From positions 26,595-90,594 of the forward strand of contig CALWJY010000001.1 in NCBI GenBank assembly GCA_944381135.1: a DNA stretch of 64,000 nucleotides, in the 5' to 3' direction. The notes under the pieces were generated by a model. The model had not been told where the DNA came from. It searched no databases and saw only the letters and a program-made list of their open reading frames with translations. The position numbers and the translations under genes are program-made. The DNA comes from an uncultured Clostridia bacterium (GTDB lineage: Bacteria; Bacillota; Clostridia; Christensenellales; UBA1242). Shown here one piece after another: positions 17,470 through 28,019 of the stretch; position 1 is the first letter of the stretch, and each line of letters begins with the position of its first letter.

Positions 17470-17761
17470 TTTGAATGGTCTTGTCATGATTGCAAGAAAG
17501 GGCGGTTATGTGATTGTCGGTCAAGACAAATTGGCTGGTTATGAGAAAAAACTCTACCTTCTTTTGCTTGATGAGACGGCGGGAAAATCGCTTGTGCGAG
17601 AGATGAATTTTCTTGCACATAAGAAAAATATTCCGCTTTGTATAGTCAAAAATCTTCCAGAAATTTCGAAAATTCCAAATTGTAAAGTGATTGGAATTAA
17701 AAATAAGAATTTGAGTGATGAAATTTTAAAAGTTTTGGACGAAGTTTCTCACAAAAATTAG
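17462..17761 (+). CDS. ylxQ: L7Ae/YlxQ family K-turn RNA-binding protein
   Basis: The 99-residue protein has the L7Ae-like fold pattern (LNGLVMIARKGGYVIVGQD...KNIPLCIV). In this operon position the family is called YlxQ. The start is a TTG with AGGAG 7 nt upstream, overlapping ylxR by 8 bp. Hypothesised to bind kink-turn RNA; its exact role is unclear. Confidence 0.88.
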   Translation: MSDLNGLVMIARKGGYVIVGQDKLAGYEKKLYLLLLDETAGKSLVREMNFLAHKKNIPLCIVKNLPEISKIPNCKVIGIKNKNLSDEILKVLDEVSHKN

Positions 17762-17814
17762 AACAATTGCCAAAATTGTTTAAAATGTGTAAAATAAATT
17801 TAAAGGAGTATGAA

Positions 17815-20337
17815 TTGGCACAACAATTGAACGCACTTAAAACAATAAACAACATGCAGAGAGATGGTTCTTTGCAAAATCTTTTATTGTCTATTAAGCA
17901 GTCAAGAACTGAAGTTGAAAACTTTTCAAAGCAAATTCAAGAGCAAAAATCAAAACTTCAAGCTTTGGCTTTGGCAAAAGCAAAAGAAGAAGAACAGAAG
18001 AAATTGCAAATTGAAAAAGAAAAAGTGCAGGAACAAAAAGAGCCTGCTTCAGTTTCTGTTGCCTCAGAGAAAAAAGAGGAGCCTAAGAAGCAGATTTTCT
18101 CTCAGGGAAACAACCAAAACAATAACTTCAGAAAATTTGACGGACAGAACAGTGGTGGGCGTTTCCAACAACGCGGAGGCGACAGACAAAGAAATTTTGG
18201 CAACAATTCAAACTCCAACTTTGCCGGCAAGCCAAATGGACAGAAATTTGGGCAAAGACCTGGGCAAAACAACAATGGGCAAAATCGACCAAAAGGTGCG
18301 GGCTCTTTTGTTTCAACAAGAGCAAACAACTTCAAATCTTTTGCTCAACCAACTGAAAGCAGTGCCGTTTTGGCAACAAACGAACGCAATTTTGGCAACA
18401 AAAACAAACAACGCAGAAACATTGATGAAAGTAAAAAAATCAGTGCAAAACAGCGTGCAATGCAAAACAAACAAAACAACATTTTGGTGCTGGATGAGGA
18501 CGGTTTTGAAGAAGAGGCAATGGGTTCAAGAAAACTTGCACGAAAGAAGAAAGAAGTGCAAACTGTTGTTGCTCCAAAAATCACTCATGCAGTTTTAAAC
18601 AGCAGAGAAATCACAGTCAAAGAACTTTCTGAAAAAATTGGAAAGCCTGTGACAGAAATTGTCAAGAAGCTGATGCTTCTTGGGGTTATGGCAACCATCA
18701 ACAGCACAATTGATTTTGACACTTGCGAACTTGTTGCTGGTGACCTTGGTGTGACTCTTGAACTTAAACTTGACAAAACATTTGAAGAAAAACTTATGGA
18801 TGTTTCAAACGAAGCAGACGATGAGAAAGATTTGGTGAAGAGACCTCCTGTTGTCACAGTTATGGGACATGTTGACCATGGCAAGACTTCGCTTTTGGAT
18901 GCTTTCAGAAAGACCAATGTTGTTCAAGGTGAAGCGGGTGGAATCACTCAAAAAATTGGTGCATATCAAATTTCGTTTAATGGCGAAAAAATCACATTTT
19001 TGGACACTCCTGGCCATGCTGCATTCACTTCCATGCGCGCGCGTGGGGCAGAAGTGACAGACATTGCAATTTTGGTTGTTGCTGCAGATGATGGAATTAT
19101 GCCTCAAACAATTGAAGCAATCAATCACATCAAGGCTGCAAATGTGCCAATGATTGTTGCAATCAACAAAATGGATAAGCCGGAGGCAAATCCAGAGCGC
19201 GTCAAACAACAACTTGCAGAGCAAGGAATTTTGCCTGAAGAGTGGGGCGGTGACGCAATTTGTGTTCCAATTTCTGCAAAAACAGGAATGGGTCTTGACG
19301 AACTTAAGAAGATGATTCTTCTTGTTGCTGAGATGCAAGACCTCAAAGCAAATCCAAACAAAATGGCAACAGGAACAATCATTGAGGCTGAACTTGACAA
19401 AAATCGTGGTGCGGTTGCAACTGTGCTTGTTCAAAACGGAACGCTTAAGATTGGAGATTCCATCATGAGCGGAATCACATATGGAAAAGTTAAGGCAATG
19501 TTTGACGAGAATGGAAAAGCGGTCAAGAAAGCAGGGCCATCCACACCTGTGGCAGTCATGGGCTTTAACGATGTTCCAAATTCAGGTGACGCTGTCTATG
19601 CAGTTGAGGAAAGCCTTTCAAAACATGTCATCAGTGAAAGAATCAACAGAATCAAAGCAGAGCGTGCAAAACACACCTCGGGCGTGAGTGCTGATGACTT
19701 TATGAGCAGAATTCATGAGGGCAACTTGAAGAGCCTCAACATCATCATCAAGGCAGACACTCAAGGTTCTGTTGAAGCGCTTAAGGCTTCACTTGAGGCA
19801 ATCAGAAATGATGAAGTTAAGGTTGTGTGCTTGCACAGTGCAGCTGGTGCAATTTCTGAGAGTGACATTGCATTGGCACAAACAACAGGCGCGGTGCTGA
19901 TTGCATTCAATTTAAAAATTCCAAACAAGACACTTCAAATGGCAGAAAATTTGAAAGTTCAAGTGATTGAATCAAAAATCATCTATGAAGTTGTTGACCA
20001 AGTGACAAGACTTTCAAAAGGCATGATGGCGAAGAAATATGAAGAGAAATATATCGGAAGTGCCGAAATCCGTGTTGTTTTCAAATTGTCAAGCGCTGGA
20101 AAAGTTGCAGGAAGCTATGTGCTTGATGGAAAAATTCAGCGAAATGCCATTGCCAAAATTAAGCGCGGAAACGAAATTATTGCTGACACAACAATTGAGA
20201 GTCTTAAGATTGTCAAGGATGAGAAGAGCGAAGTTGCCAAAGGCTTTGAATGCGGAATTAAACTCAAAGACAATGTGGACTTCCAAGAAGGCGACATTTT
20301 GGAATGCTATTTAAAACAAGAAGTTGAAAGAGATTAA
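17815..20337 (+). CDS. infB: Translation initiation factor IF-2
   Basis: The 840-residue product has an N-terminal charged helix, then a low-complexity N/G/Q/R-rich linker (about residues 95-190). The IF2 N-domain (about 260-315) and the GTPase follow, with [17 protein letters not shown] and NKMDKP, then the C-terminal fMet-tRNA-binding domains. The start is read as TTG 17815 because AAGGAG stands 6 nt before it; the frame is open to 17767 and ATG 17785 is another option. It is the last gene of the nusA operon. Confidence 0.95.
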   Translation: MAQQLNALKTINNMQRDGSLQNLLLSIKQSRTEVENFSKQIQEQKSKLQALALAKAKEEEQKKLQIEKEKVQEQKEPASVSVASEKKEEPKKQIFSQGNNQNNNFRKFDGQNSGGRFQQRGGDRQRNFGNNSNSNFAGKPNGQKFGQRPGQNNNGQNRPKGAGSFVSTRANNFKSFAQPTESSAVLATNERNFGNKNKQRRNIDESKKISAKQRAMQNKQNNILVLDEDGFEEEAMGSRKLARKKKEVQTVVAPKITHAVLNSREITVKELSEKIGKPVTEIVKKLMLLGVMATINSTIDFDTCELVAGDLGVTLELKLDKTFEEKLMDVSNEADDEKDLVKRPPVVTVMGHVDHGKTSLLDAFRKTNVVQGEAGGITQKIGAYQISFNGEKITFLDTPGHAAFTSMRARGAEVTDIAILVVAADDGIMPQTIEAINHIKAANVPMIVAINKMDKPEANPERVKQQLAEQGILPEEWGGDAICVPISAKTGMGLDELKKMILLVAEMQDLKANPNKMATGTIIEAELDKNRGAVATVLVQNGTLKIGDSIMSGITYGKVKAMFDENGKAVKKAGPSTPVAVMGFNDVPNSGDAVYAVEESLSKHVISERINRIKAERAKHTSGVSADDFMSRIHEGNLKSLNIIIKADTQGSVEALKASLEAIRNDEVKVVCLHSAAGAISESDIALAQTTGAVLIAFNLKIPNKTLQMAENLKVQVIESKIIYEVVDQVTRLSKGMMAKKYEEKYIGSAEIRVVFKLSSAGKVAGSYVLDGKIQRNAIAKIKRGNEIIADTTIESLKIVKDEKSEVAKGFECGIKLKDNVDFQEGDILECYLKQEVERD

Positions 20338-20360
20338 AAATTTAATCTCTTTTATTTTTT
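20327..20360 (+). terminator. Terminator overlapping the infB stop
   Basis: AAAGAGATTAAA (20327-20338) pairs with TTTAATCTCTTT (20341-20352), followed by TATTTTTTT. The stem includes the last infB codons. Confidence 0.8.
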
Positions 20361-20640
20361 TGGACGCTTTCAAGGCGCAAAAGGTTTGCAAATTTTGCAT
20401 TTTGTTTTTATTTTTATTTTAAATTTATTTTTATTTTAAATTTATTTTTGCTGGTTTTATTTTTTTTGCTTGTCCTTTGTTTTTTATTGATTTTCGTTAA
20501 TCATTTTCATTTATTTGTATATTTCTTTTTTAATTGTATTTTCGTTTATTTTTGTTTAATTTTTCAAAAATGATTTTTATGATTTTGCATTCAAACTTAA
20601 AATTTTTCTTAAAACACTTTGAGATAATTTGCATTTGGTG
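20361..20640. other. AT-rich spacer with short tandem repeats
   Basis: The region is nearly all A/T and holds two tandem copies of the 17-mer TTTTTATTTTAAATTTA (about 20411-20447). Near its 3' end TAAAATATAAT (20641-20651) is a probable -10 for rbfA. No gene is visible. Confidence 0.5.
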
Positions 20641-20676
20641 GTAAAATATAATCAAATCACAGATTTGGAGGAGAAA

Positions 20677-21042
20677 ATGAATAAGAGAATGGAACGCGCA
20701 AACAGTGAGATTAAAAGGGTGCTTATGGAAATTGTCCAAACAAAAATGAACGACCCTCGACTTAATCAAATTGTCAACATAACAGAAGTTAATGTGACTC
20801 CGGATTTCAAATATTGCAAAGCAAAGGTCAGCGTTTTGGACTTGAAACAAATTGACGAAGTGACAAAAGTTCTTCAAAAAAGTGAAGGCTTCATCAAGAG
20901 AGAACTTGCCAAAGCGGTTGACATGCCTCAAGTGCCAAAAATCAGTTTTGTGGTTGACAAAAGCACTGAAAACGCCATCAGAGTGGAAGAAATTTTGAGG
21001 AATTTAAACATTCCAAGGGAGGAAGATAATGACCAAGAGTGA
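20677..21042 (+). CDS. rbfA: Ribosome-binding factor A
   Basis: The 121-residue KH-type protein has the RbfA N-terminus (RMERANSEIKRVLMEIVQT) and the KCKAKVSVL-like strand (YCKAKVSVLD). It is a cold-shock 30S assembly factor. The ATG at 20677 has GGAGG 5 nt upstream. It overlaps nrnA by 14 bp. Confidence 0.95.
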   Translation: MNKRMERANSEIKRVLMEIVQTKMNDPRLNQIVNITEVNVTPDFKYCKAKVSVLDLKQIDEVTKVLQKSEGFIKRELAKAVDMPQVPKISFVVDKSTENAIRVEEILRNLNIPREEDNDQE

Positions 21043-21997
21043 GGTGCTTAAAACCATCAAGAAAGCAAAAAATGTTGCACTTTTTGCACACAAAAATCCT
21101 GACCCAGATGCATATGGGGCAATGTTTGCAATGCGAGAGGCGCTTGCAAGTTTTGGCGCGCATGCTGATGTTTTTGCAATTAGAAATGAGAAAAGCAATT
21201 TGGATTTAATTTTTCCACTTGATGAAGTCAAAACAAAATTCAATGCGGAAGAATATGACCTTTGCATTATGCTTGACATTTTTGCACTCAAAAGAATTAA
21301 TCCAGAGTTTGTTGATGGTTTACAGAACTCAGAAAAAATCCTCATCATCGACCATCACCATGTTGGCTCGGATGAAAAGGTGGCATCAGAAAACTTTTTC
21401 ATTGAACCGGAAAAATCAGCAACCTGTGAAATTTTGACAGACCTTTTCACAGAATTTAAAATTGAAATCACGCCAAAAATGGCAACATATCTTTGGGCGG
21501 GCTTAATTGGAGACACTGACAGATTTTTACATAACAATTTGTCAAAAAATGTGCTTAAAACTGCTTGCGCTCTGTTTGAACACGGCGCCGACGCACAGTT
21601 TGTCTATGACGCGCTGTTTCGCAGTGTTTCCATGAGGCAACTTGGGCTTAACAAGGCTTTCATCAACAAATTGAAATTTTTGGAAGACGGCAAAGTTGGA
21701 TATGTGATTTTCACTACGAAAGATTTGAAGAAATTGGACATCGACCGCGACAATTTATATACGCTCTATGCTGAAATAGTCAAAATACAGGGCGTTGAGG
21801 CATCATTTTTCATATCGCAAATTGATGAAAAGCACTTTAAAGTCAGCGTCAGAACAAAAGGGCTTGACTCTCTTAAAGTCAGTCACAAAATGGGCGGAGG
21901 TGGACACACTTGTGCTTCTGCTTTTGAATGCAACATGCGTTTGCCTGAAATTAAACGCGCGGTTCACTCTTGGGCGAAAACGATCATAGAAAAGTAG
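21029..21997 (+). CDS. nrnA: DHH/DHHA1 phosphoesterase, NrnA-like nanoRNase/pAp phosphatase
   Basis: The 322-residue protein has the DHH-family metal motifs (NPDPDAYGA near residue 24, IIDHHHVG near 107) and the DHHA1 substrate motif GGGGHTCASAFE near residue 290. NrnA degrades 2-5-nt RNAs and pAp; cyclic-dinucleotide products are also substrates in some species. It follows rbfA with an overlap and precedes truB, the usual Firmicutes order. Confidence 0.92.
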   Translation: MTKSEVLKTIKKAKNVALFAHKNPDPDAYGAMFAMREALASFGAHADVFAIRNEKSNLDLIFPLDEVKTKFNAEEYDLCIMLDIFALKRINPEFVDGLQNSEKILIIDHHHVGSDEKVASENFFIEPEKSATCEILTDLFTEFKIEITPKMATYLWAGLIGDTDRFLHNNLSKNVLKTACALFEHGADAQFVYDALFRSVSMRQLGLNKAFINKLKFLEDGKVGYVIFTTKDLKKLDIDRDNLYTLYAEIVKIQGVEASFFISQIDEKHFKVSVRTKGLDSLKVSHKMGGGGHTCASAFECNMRLPEIKRAVHSWAKTIIEK

Positions 21998-22046
21998 GAA
22001 TTTATTTTTCTCATCTTGGACAGAATGCAGAAAAAAAGGAGATGCG

Positions 22047-22919
22047 ATGCTTAATTTAAATGCACAAAAGGGAAATATGAACGGAATTGTGCTTGTAAAT
22101 AAACCGGCTGGCATTTCCTCGAATGCTGTTGTCAACATTGTCAAGCGGGTGCTTGGTGCAAAAAAATGCGGACATTTGGGAACATTGGACTTGGAGGGCG
22201 AGGGTTTGTTGCCGGTGACAGTGAATGCCGGCACAAAACTTTTTGATTTTTTTCTTGGAAAAGACAAAACCTATGAGGCGGTGTTTGAATTTGGTGTTGA
22301 GACTGACACTTTAGATTTGGCTGGGCAAGTGACAAAGCGTCAAGATTGTTCCATAACGCTTGAGCAAGTTGAACAAGTTTGCAAAGAGATGATTGGAAAA
22401 TATGCTCAAATGCCTCCGCAATATTCCGCAAAAAAAGTGAATGGTCAGGTGGCATATAAGGCAGCAAGGAAAGGTGAAACGGTTGAACTTAAACCCAAAG
22501 AAATTGAAATTTTTTCTTTGAAAGTTTTAAGCGAGGTTGGACACAACATTTTCCGATTTGAAATTTCATGTTCAAGCGGAACATACATCAGAAGTTTGTG
22601 TCGAGATATGGCACAAAAAATGTCAACATGTGGTGTTATGCATTGCATACTACGCACAAGATGTGGACAATTTTACCTCAAAAACGCCTACACGCTTGAT
22701 GAAATCAAAAATGGAAATTTCAAAATTGTTCCGTGTGAGGATGTTTTTGATTTTGCAATTTTGAAACTTGACACCGTTGAGGCGGAGAAACTTTTGAATG
22801 GGCAAACAATTTTCAAAAAGGCCTCAAACGGAACATACAGACTGTTTCAACAAAATGTTTTTCTTGGACTTGGAAAGGTTGAAAACGAGTTGTTGAAAAT
22901 TTCTTTAAGACTTATTTAA
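22047..22919 (+). CDS. truB: tRNA pseudouridine-55 synthase TruB
   Basis: The 290-residue product has GIVLVNKPAG and the catalytic motif GHLGTLDLEGEGLLPV (the Asp of GTLD is the nucleophile), and the YSAKKVNGQ and GTYIRSLCRD blocks. The usual GTLDPxATGLL reads GTLDLEGEGLL, a departure next to the catalytic Asp. Start 22047 has AGGAG at 5 nt; ATG 22077 (MNGIVLV) is the alternative and matches the usual family N-terminus better. Confidence 0.94.
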   Translation: MLNLNAQKGNMNGIVLVNKPAGISSNAVVNIVKRVLGAKKCGHLGTLDLEGEGLLPVTVNAGTKLFDFFLGKDKTYEAVFEFGVETDTLDLAGQVTKRQDCSITLEQVEQVCKEMIGKYAQMPPQYSAKKVNGQVAYKAARKGETVELKPKEIEIFSLKVLSEVGHNIFRFEISCSSGTYIRSLCRDMAQKMSTCGVMHCILRTRCGQFYLKNAYTLDEIKNGNFKIVPCEDVFDFAILKLDTVEAEKLLNGQTIFKKASNGTYRLFQQNVFLGLGKVENELLKISLRLI

Positions 22920-22933
22920 AAAATGGAGGAAAA

Positions 22934-23824
22934 ATGACCGAGGTGCTTTTTGGGCCGTCTGGCAACAGTGAATCATTCTATGCAGAAGGCTTTAAGTCAA
23001 CTTTGGAGACTCCTGGGTGGCTTAAGAAGCAAGGAGAGGACTTGTTTGATGGTGGGCTTGATTTGTTTGAATACAGTTTCGGTCAAGGATATCGCATGAG
23101 CACCGAAAAGGCAGAACAAATTGGAAAAGAATTTGAAAAATATGGAATTGAAATTTCCTTGCATGCTCCATATTTCATCAATTTTGCAAATCCTGACCCA
23201 CTTATGTTTGAAAAGTCATTGGGATACATCAAAACGGGAATTAAATTTATGAAAGCATTTGGGGCAAATCGAATGACTTTTCATTCGGGCTCTTGCGGAA
23301 AAGAAACGCGAGAAAATGCAATTAAACTTTTGACAGAGCGTTTCAAAGAATTTATGCCACTTTTTGAACAAGAACTTGATGCCGACATGTTTTTGTGCCC
23401 AGAAACCATGGGCAAGCATATGCAAATTGGCACATGGAAAGAAATCATCGACCTTTGCACAATTTCAGACAAACTTATGCCAACTTTTGACTTTGGGCAC
23501 ATAAATGCTTGGACGCAGGGATCACTTAAAAATGCTGAGGATTTTCAAAGAATTTTCGACTATTGCTTTGAAAAATTGGGCGAGGAACGCACAAAAAATG
23601 CGCACATTCATTTTTCGAAAATTCAATATGGCGAAAAGGGTGAAATTCGACATCTGACTTTTGAGGACGAAACATTTGGGCCGAATTTTGAACCGCTTTG
23701 CGAGGTTCTTGTCAAAAACAATCTTGCATGTCATGTGATTTGTGAGAGCAACGGAACTATGGCAGAGGACAGCGTTGAAATGAAAAAAGTCTATTTGCAA
23801 CACTTGATAGAGGAAAAAGTTTGA
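22934..23824 (+). CDS. nfo: Endonuclease IV (AP endonuclease family 2)
   Basis: The 296-residue TIM-barrel has the metal-site motifs expected of the family: SLHAPYFINFAN (about 75), HSGS (about 116), PETMGK (about 155), FDFGHINA (about 185), HIHFSK (about 225) and ICESNG (about 270). It cleaves the backbone 5' of abasic sites. GGAGG stands 6 nt before the ATG. The gene lies 14 bp after truB and is presumably cotranscribed with it. Confidence 0.93.
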   Translation: MTEVLFGPSGNSESFYAEGFKSTLETPGWLKKQGEDLFDGGLDLFEYSFGQGYRMSTEKAEQIGKEFEKYGIEISLHAPYFINFANPDPLMFEKSLGYIKTGIKFMKAFGANRMTFHSGSCGKETRENAIKLLTERFKEFMPLFEQELDADMFLCPETMGKHMQIGTWKEIIDLCTISDKLMPTFDFGHINAWTQGSLKNAEDFQRIFDYCFEKLGEERTKNAHIHFSKIQYGEKGEIRHLTFEDETFGPNFEPLCEVLVKNNLACHVICESNGTMAEDSVEMKKVYLQHLIEEKV

Positions 23825-23863
23825 TTTTTGTTGAAACTGCATAAGAAAAGTTTGTCTTTTCTC

Positions 23864-23893
23864 TTGCAAAATGACATAACAGTGTGTTATAAT
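23864..23893 (+). promoter_or_regulatory. efp promoter
   Basis: TTGCAA (23864-23869), an 18-bp spacer and a consensus TATAAT (23888-23893). The leader is about 125 nt. Confidence 0.6.
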
Positions 23894-24026
23894 CAATATG
23901 ATTGGAGTGAAATTTTTGGCTTTTATGTGGGTTTGTGTTTAATGAACGAACTTTGAAAGAAAACATTATAGAAAAAGAAGCAAAATTTCACAAGTCGCAT
24001 AAATTTTAAGACAGGAGAGTGTTATT

Positions 24027-24590
24027 ATGGTTACAGCAGGTGATTTCAGAAAAGGAACAACATTTGAAATGGATGGAGCAGTTTATAATGTCATTGACTT
24101 TTTGCATGTTAAACCGGGAAAGGGTTCTCCATTTGTTCGTGCAAAAATTAAGAATGTCATGACAGGGCAGGTGCGTGAAGACACTTTCAACCCATCTGAC
24201 AAATTTCAAGATGCAGTCATTGAAAAGAAAGAAATGCTCTATCTTTACAACGATGGCGAACTTTATTATTTCATGGACAATGAAACATACGAGCAAATGC
24301 CACTCAACAAAGACGCAGTCGCAGACGCTTTGAATTTCATTGTTGAAAACATGCCAACAACAATGTATATGTATAAGGGTGTGCCTTTTGCAGTCTATCC
24401 ACCAACTTTTGTTGAACTTGAAGTTGTGGACACAGAACCGGGCATTCAAGGTGACACATCAAAAGCGTCCAAAAAACCAGCAAAACTCATCACAGGATAC
24501 ACCATCAACGTTCCACTTTTTGTCAACATTGGAGACATCATCCGTGTTGACACAAGAGACGGTTCCTATATGGAAAAAGTTAACAAGTAA
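24027..24590 (+). CDS. efp: Translation elongation factor P
   Basis: The 187-residue protein has three beta-barrel domains. The tip loop PGKGSPF carries Lys32, the residue that is modified or functions unmodified in different bacteria. Residues around 130 ([20 protein letters not shown]) and the C-terminal [17 protein letters not shown]-type end are diagnostic. EF-P relieves stalling at polyproline stretches. No EpmA/EpmB genes are nearby. Confidence 0.97.
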   Translation: MVTAGDFRKGTTFEMDGAVYNVIDFLHVKPGKGSPFVRAKIKNVMTGQVREDTFNPSDKFQDAVIEKKEMLYLYNDGELYYFMDNETYEQMPLNKDAVADALNFIVENMPTTMYMYKGVPFAVYPPTFVELEVVDTEPGIQGDTSKASKKPAKLITGYTINVPLFVNIGDIIRVDTRDGSYMEKVNK

Positions 24591-24686
24591 GAGTTTTTGC
24601 AAGGTTTTCAATTTTGCCAAATTTAAACTTTTTGTCGAATTTAATGTATCGTAAATCAATTTGTTTGATTTAACTTATAACAATAG

Positions 24687-24715
24687 AAAACACGGCGCAA
24701 TTGTCGTGTTTTTTT
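24687..24715 (+). terminator. Terminator after efp
   Basis: AAACACG pairs with CGTGTTT around a 10-nt loop, followed by a T run. It separates efp from the convergent thymidine-kinase-like gene. Confidence 0.75.
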
Positions 24716-24787
24716 AAATTATGGTTTTTCATAATGTCTTAGATTAAGATATAATTTGTTTTATTTTTTATTGCCATTCATAAAACA

Positions 24788-25798
24788 TCATTCAGAAATT
24801 GTCTTTTTGATTTGTCTAAGCCATTTTGTCATGGTGCCGTCTTCAATCAGTTCTTTAAGCATGCCAGGGCGTATTCTTTCCATTTTGATGACATAGGAAA
24901 TTAAACTCATGACATAGTCAAAGGATTGGTCTTTGACGGAAATCTTTTTGAGTGCCTGAACATTGTCTGGAACGACAATCATTTTTTCTGGATTGTTGAT
25001 TTCAAATTCGTGAAAATCTTGCACAAAGTTTTTGACATCTTCATCATAGATGACAAAAGGTTTTTGAAGAATGACATTGTCCATCGGGGTGTCGGATGAC
25101 CAATCGCCAGCAGTGTCCATATCTTTGAAAATGGCAAGATATTTCACAATTTGGTTGTTGATGTTGGTGCGCCTGAGTTCTTTTTTGAAACATGCATAGC
25201 AGAGTCCTTGATAGGTGTGTTTGCCTTCTTTTTCTTCATCGACATCAAATGTCAAAAAACCATTGATGAAATGAGCATTCATTGTGGCTTTGTTTTTGCA
25301 ACGGCAATCGGTTTTGATTTCTTGCACGGAATCACTGATTTCCAAAAGGCGCTTTGAGCCCTCAAAGAGTTGTGTGTCAAAATTTACTTTAAGTCCAAAG
25401 CAAAAAACATTGGCGTTTTCAGAAATTTTACGCAGATTTTCAACTTGTATTGTTGTGCAAAGTTGAGCATCTTCAACAACGACAACATCAATCTTTTTGT
25501 CATGACTTTTTTCCTCAAAAAGTTCAACCAAATTGGTTTCAGCTGAAATGGAGACAACTTCAACATCTTCAAATTTTTGCAAGTCGATTTTATTTTTTGT
25601 TTTTGATTTTTTTGCAGAATTTTCGGCGTTTGCATCCGAAAGGGATTCGTGAGATTTTGCTTCAGAAAACTTGTTTTTGGCAGTTGTTTTTATGAAAAGA
25701 ATTGTTGAACCTTTTTCTGCATATGTTTTGCAACATTCTTCTGCAGAATCAACAAAAGAAAATCCAACTGTTCCATATTTAAAGTTTAATTTTGCCAT
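24788..25798 (-). CDS. Thymidine-kinase-like protein without a P-loop
   Basis: The 336-residue protein aligns by eye with type II thymidine kinase. LNFKYGTVGFSF stands where LYFRYG.MNAGKST is expected, VVVVEDAQL where VDEAQF is expected, and CFGLKVNF...FEGSKRLLEISDSVQEIKT matches the region before the lasso. The zinc-site cysteines are kept (CRC, CYAC). The GKS/T of the P-loop is missing and the Asp-Glu pair is swapped, so kinase activity is unlikely. An insert of about 30 Ser/Lys-rich residues (about 40-75) and a C-terminal extension of about 130 residues are unusual. GGAGG lies 6 nt before ATG 25798. It may be a regulatory or binding pseudoenzyme. Confidence 0.75.
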   Translation of the reverse strand: MAKLNFKYGTVGFSFVDSAEECCKTYAEKGSTILFIKTTAKNKFSEAKSHESLSDANAENSAKKSKTKNKIDLQKFEDVEVVSISAETNLVELFEEKSHDKKIDVVVVEDAQLCTTIQVENLRKISENANVFCFGLKVNFDTQLFEGSKRLLEISDSVQEIKTDCRCKNKATMNAHFINGFLTFDVDEEKEGKHTYQGLCYACFKKELRRTNINNQIVKYLAIFKDMDTAGDWSSDTPMDNVILQKPFVIYDEDVKNFVQDFHEFEINNPEKMIVVPDNVQALKKISVKDQSFDYVMSLISYVIKMERIRPGMLKELIEDGTMTKWLRQIKKTISE

Positions 25799-25901
25799 TT
25801 TGACCTCCATAAAGTTGAATTTGCGCAAAACAGGCGATGGGCTGAAATTTAAATGCAAACCTTTCACCAATTGCAAAAGCAACATTCATGCTTTCAGACA
25901 T

Positions 25902-25929
25902 ATGATATCAAATTCTGCATAAAAATCAA
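25902..25929 (-). promoter_or_regulatory. Promoter of the thymidine-kinase-like gene
   Basis: Read on the minus strand: TTGATT (25929-25924), a 16-bp spacer and an extended -10, TG-A-TATCAT (25907-25902). The leader is about 100 nt. Confidence 0.45.
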
Positions 25930-25957
25930 AATGAATAACAAATTTTGCGAGTTTTAT

Positions 25958-25987
25958 TTGGAAAAAGTTTGTTTTTGATGTTAAAAT
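25958..25987 (+). promoter_or_regulatory. lepA promoter
   Basis: TTGGAA (25958-25963), an 18-bp spacer and TAAAAT (25982-25987), about 35 nt before the lepA start. Confidence 0.5.
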
Positions 25988-26028
25988 TGTTATGAAAATT
26001 TTTATTTGTTCATCAAGGAGATTTTGGC

Positions 26029-27834
26029 TTGAAAGATTTAAGTTTAATCAGAAATTTTTGCATAATTGCACATATCGACCATGGGAAAAGCACTCTTGCG
26101 GACAGATTAATTGAAATGACGGGGACTGTTTCTAAGCGCGACATGCAAGATCAAATTTTGGACAGTATGGAACTTGAGCGTGAAAAGGGAATCACAATCA
26201 AACTTGCTCCAACGCGTCTTGTTTATGAATATGCTGGAAAGGAATACATCCTCAATTTGATTGACACACCTGGTCATGTGGACTTCACATATGAAGTTTC
26301 GCGCTCGCTTGCAGCATGCGAGGGGGCATTGCTTTTGGTTGATGCGTCTCAAGGTGTTGAAGCGCAAACACTTGCAAACACCTATTTGGCACTTGACAAC
26401 AATTTGGAAATTGTGCCTGTCATCAACAAAATTGATTTGCCGTCAGCACGAGTTGATGAAGTTAAGGCTGAAATTGAAGAGGTGATTGGGCTTGATGCCG
26501 AAAATTGTCCGTGCATTTCGGCAAAAGATGGATTGAACATCGACCAAGTTTTGCGTGCTGTTGTGGAGCAAATTCCTGCACCAAGTGGAGATGAGAATAA
26601 ACCGCTCAAAGCGCTGATTTTTGACAGCCATTATGACAATTTCAAGGGCGCAATTTGTCTCATCAGGGTTTTTGACGGGTCGGTGAAGCGCGGAGACCGC
26701 ATTTTGATGATGCGCACAGGCAAAATTTTTGAGGCGACCGAGGTTGGAATTTTTGTTCCAAACACAAAAGAAACGGCTGTGCTTTCGGCAGGAGATGTTG
26801 GATATATTGCGGCTTCAATCAAAACAATTTCAGATGTGCGTGTTGGTGACACGGTCACACTTGCTGACAATCCAATTTCGGAAGCGCTTCCGGGTTATAA
26901 AGAAGTTCAACCTGTTGTTTTTTGCGGAATTTTTACTGTGGATGGCGCAAAATATGACGAACTTAAAGACAGTTTGGAAAAATTGAAACTCAACGATGCA
27001 AGTCTGCAATTTTCGCCTGAGGTTTCATCTGCGCTTGGTTTTGGTTTCAGATGTGGTTTTTTAGGACTTTTGCACTTGGAAATCATCACGGAAAGGTTGG
27101 AGCGCGAGTTTAATTTGGACATCATCACCACAGCGCCAAGTGTGTCGTATGTTGTACATAAAACAAATGGCGAAGTGCTTGAAATTTCAAATCCATCAAA
27201 TTTTCCATCGGCGGTTGAGATTTCGCGCATTGAAGAGCCAATTGTGAATGTCAGCGTCTTCACTCCACCAGAGTATGTTGGTGCAATTATGGACTTGTGT
27301 CAAGAAAAACGCGGAATTTATAAAGACATGCAATATATCGACAAGCGCCGTGTTGAGATGAAATATGTTATGCCACTTGGTGAAATCATCTATGACTTTT
27401 TTGACAGTTTGAAGTCCCGGACAAAGGGATATGCAAGTTTTGACTATGAGTTTGCAGGAACGGCACCTGCAGATTTGGTTAAGGTTGACCTTTTGTTAAA
27501 CGGCGAAAAGTGTGACGCATTGTCACTTATTGTGCATAAGGACAAGGCATATTCTCGAGGAAGAGAGTTGACCGAACGTCTGAAAAAAATCATTCCACGT
27601 CAACTTTTCGAAGTGCCAATTCAGGCATGCATTGGAAACAAAATCATTGCGCGCGAAACCATTTCGGCAATGCGCAAGGATGTGCTTGCAAAGTGCTATG
27701 GAGGCGACATCACCAGAAAGCGCAAACTTTTGGAGAAGCAGAAGGAAGGGAAGAAGCGTATGCGAAAAATTGGCTCAGTTGAAATTCCGTCTGAGGCTTT
27801 CATGAGCATTTTGAAACTTGATGACAATAAATGA
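26029..27834 (+). CDS. lepA: Elongation factor 4 (LepA)
   Basis: The 601-residue GTPase has [22 protein letters not shown] and NKIDLP, the EF-G-like domains, and the LepA-specific C-terminal domain with [20 protein letters not shown]. LepA acts on ribosomes during initiation or back-translocation. The start is TTG with AAGGAG upstream. Length is normal. Confidence 0.97.
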   Translation: MKDLSLIRNFCIIAHIDHGKSTLADRLIEMTGTVSKRDMQDQILDSMELEREKGITIKLAPTRLVYEYAGKEYILNLIDTPGHVDFTYEVSRSLAACEGALLLVDASQGVEAQTLANTYLALDNNLEIVPVINKIDLPSARVDEVKAEIEEVIGLDAENCPCISAKDGLNIDQVLRAVVEQIPAPSGDENKPLKALIFDSHYDNFKGAICLIRVFDGSVKRGDRILMMRTGKIFEATEVGIFVPNTKETAVLSAGDVGYIAASIKTISDVRVGDTVTLADNPISEALPGYKEVQPVVFCGIFTVDGAKYDELKDSLEKLKLNDASLQFSPEVSSALGFGFRCGFLGLLHLEIITERLEREFNLDIITTAPSVSYVVHKTNGEVLEISNPSNFPSAVEISRIEEPIVNVSVFTPPEYVGAIMDLCQEKRGIYKDMQYIDKRRVEMKYVMPLGEIIYDFFDSLKSRTKGYASFDYEFAGTAPADLVKVDLLLNGEKCDALSLIVHKDKAYSRGRELTERLKKIIPRQLFEVPIQACIGNKIIARETISAMRKDVLAKCYGGDITRKRKLLEKQKEGKKRMRKIGSVEIPSEAFMSILKLDDNK

Positions 27835-28019
27835 TTTGTTTCATAAAATCTTCAATGTTCAGAGGTTCAAATTATGCAGTTTATTCAAATTGTGCGACTT
27901 ATGAAATTGATTTATGTCATATTGATTGGATGCGAAGAAAAAGAAAGTAAATGGAAATTCATTAAATAAATTCAAAAAAAGTTGAAAAAAGCTGAAAAAG
28001 AGGCTGAAAAAACGAAAAC

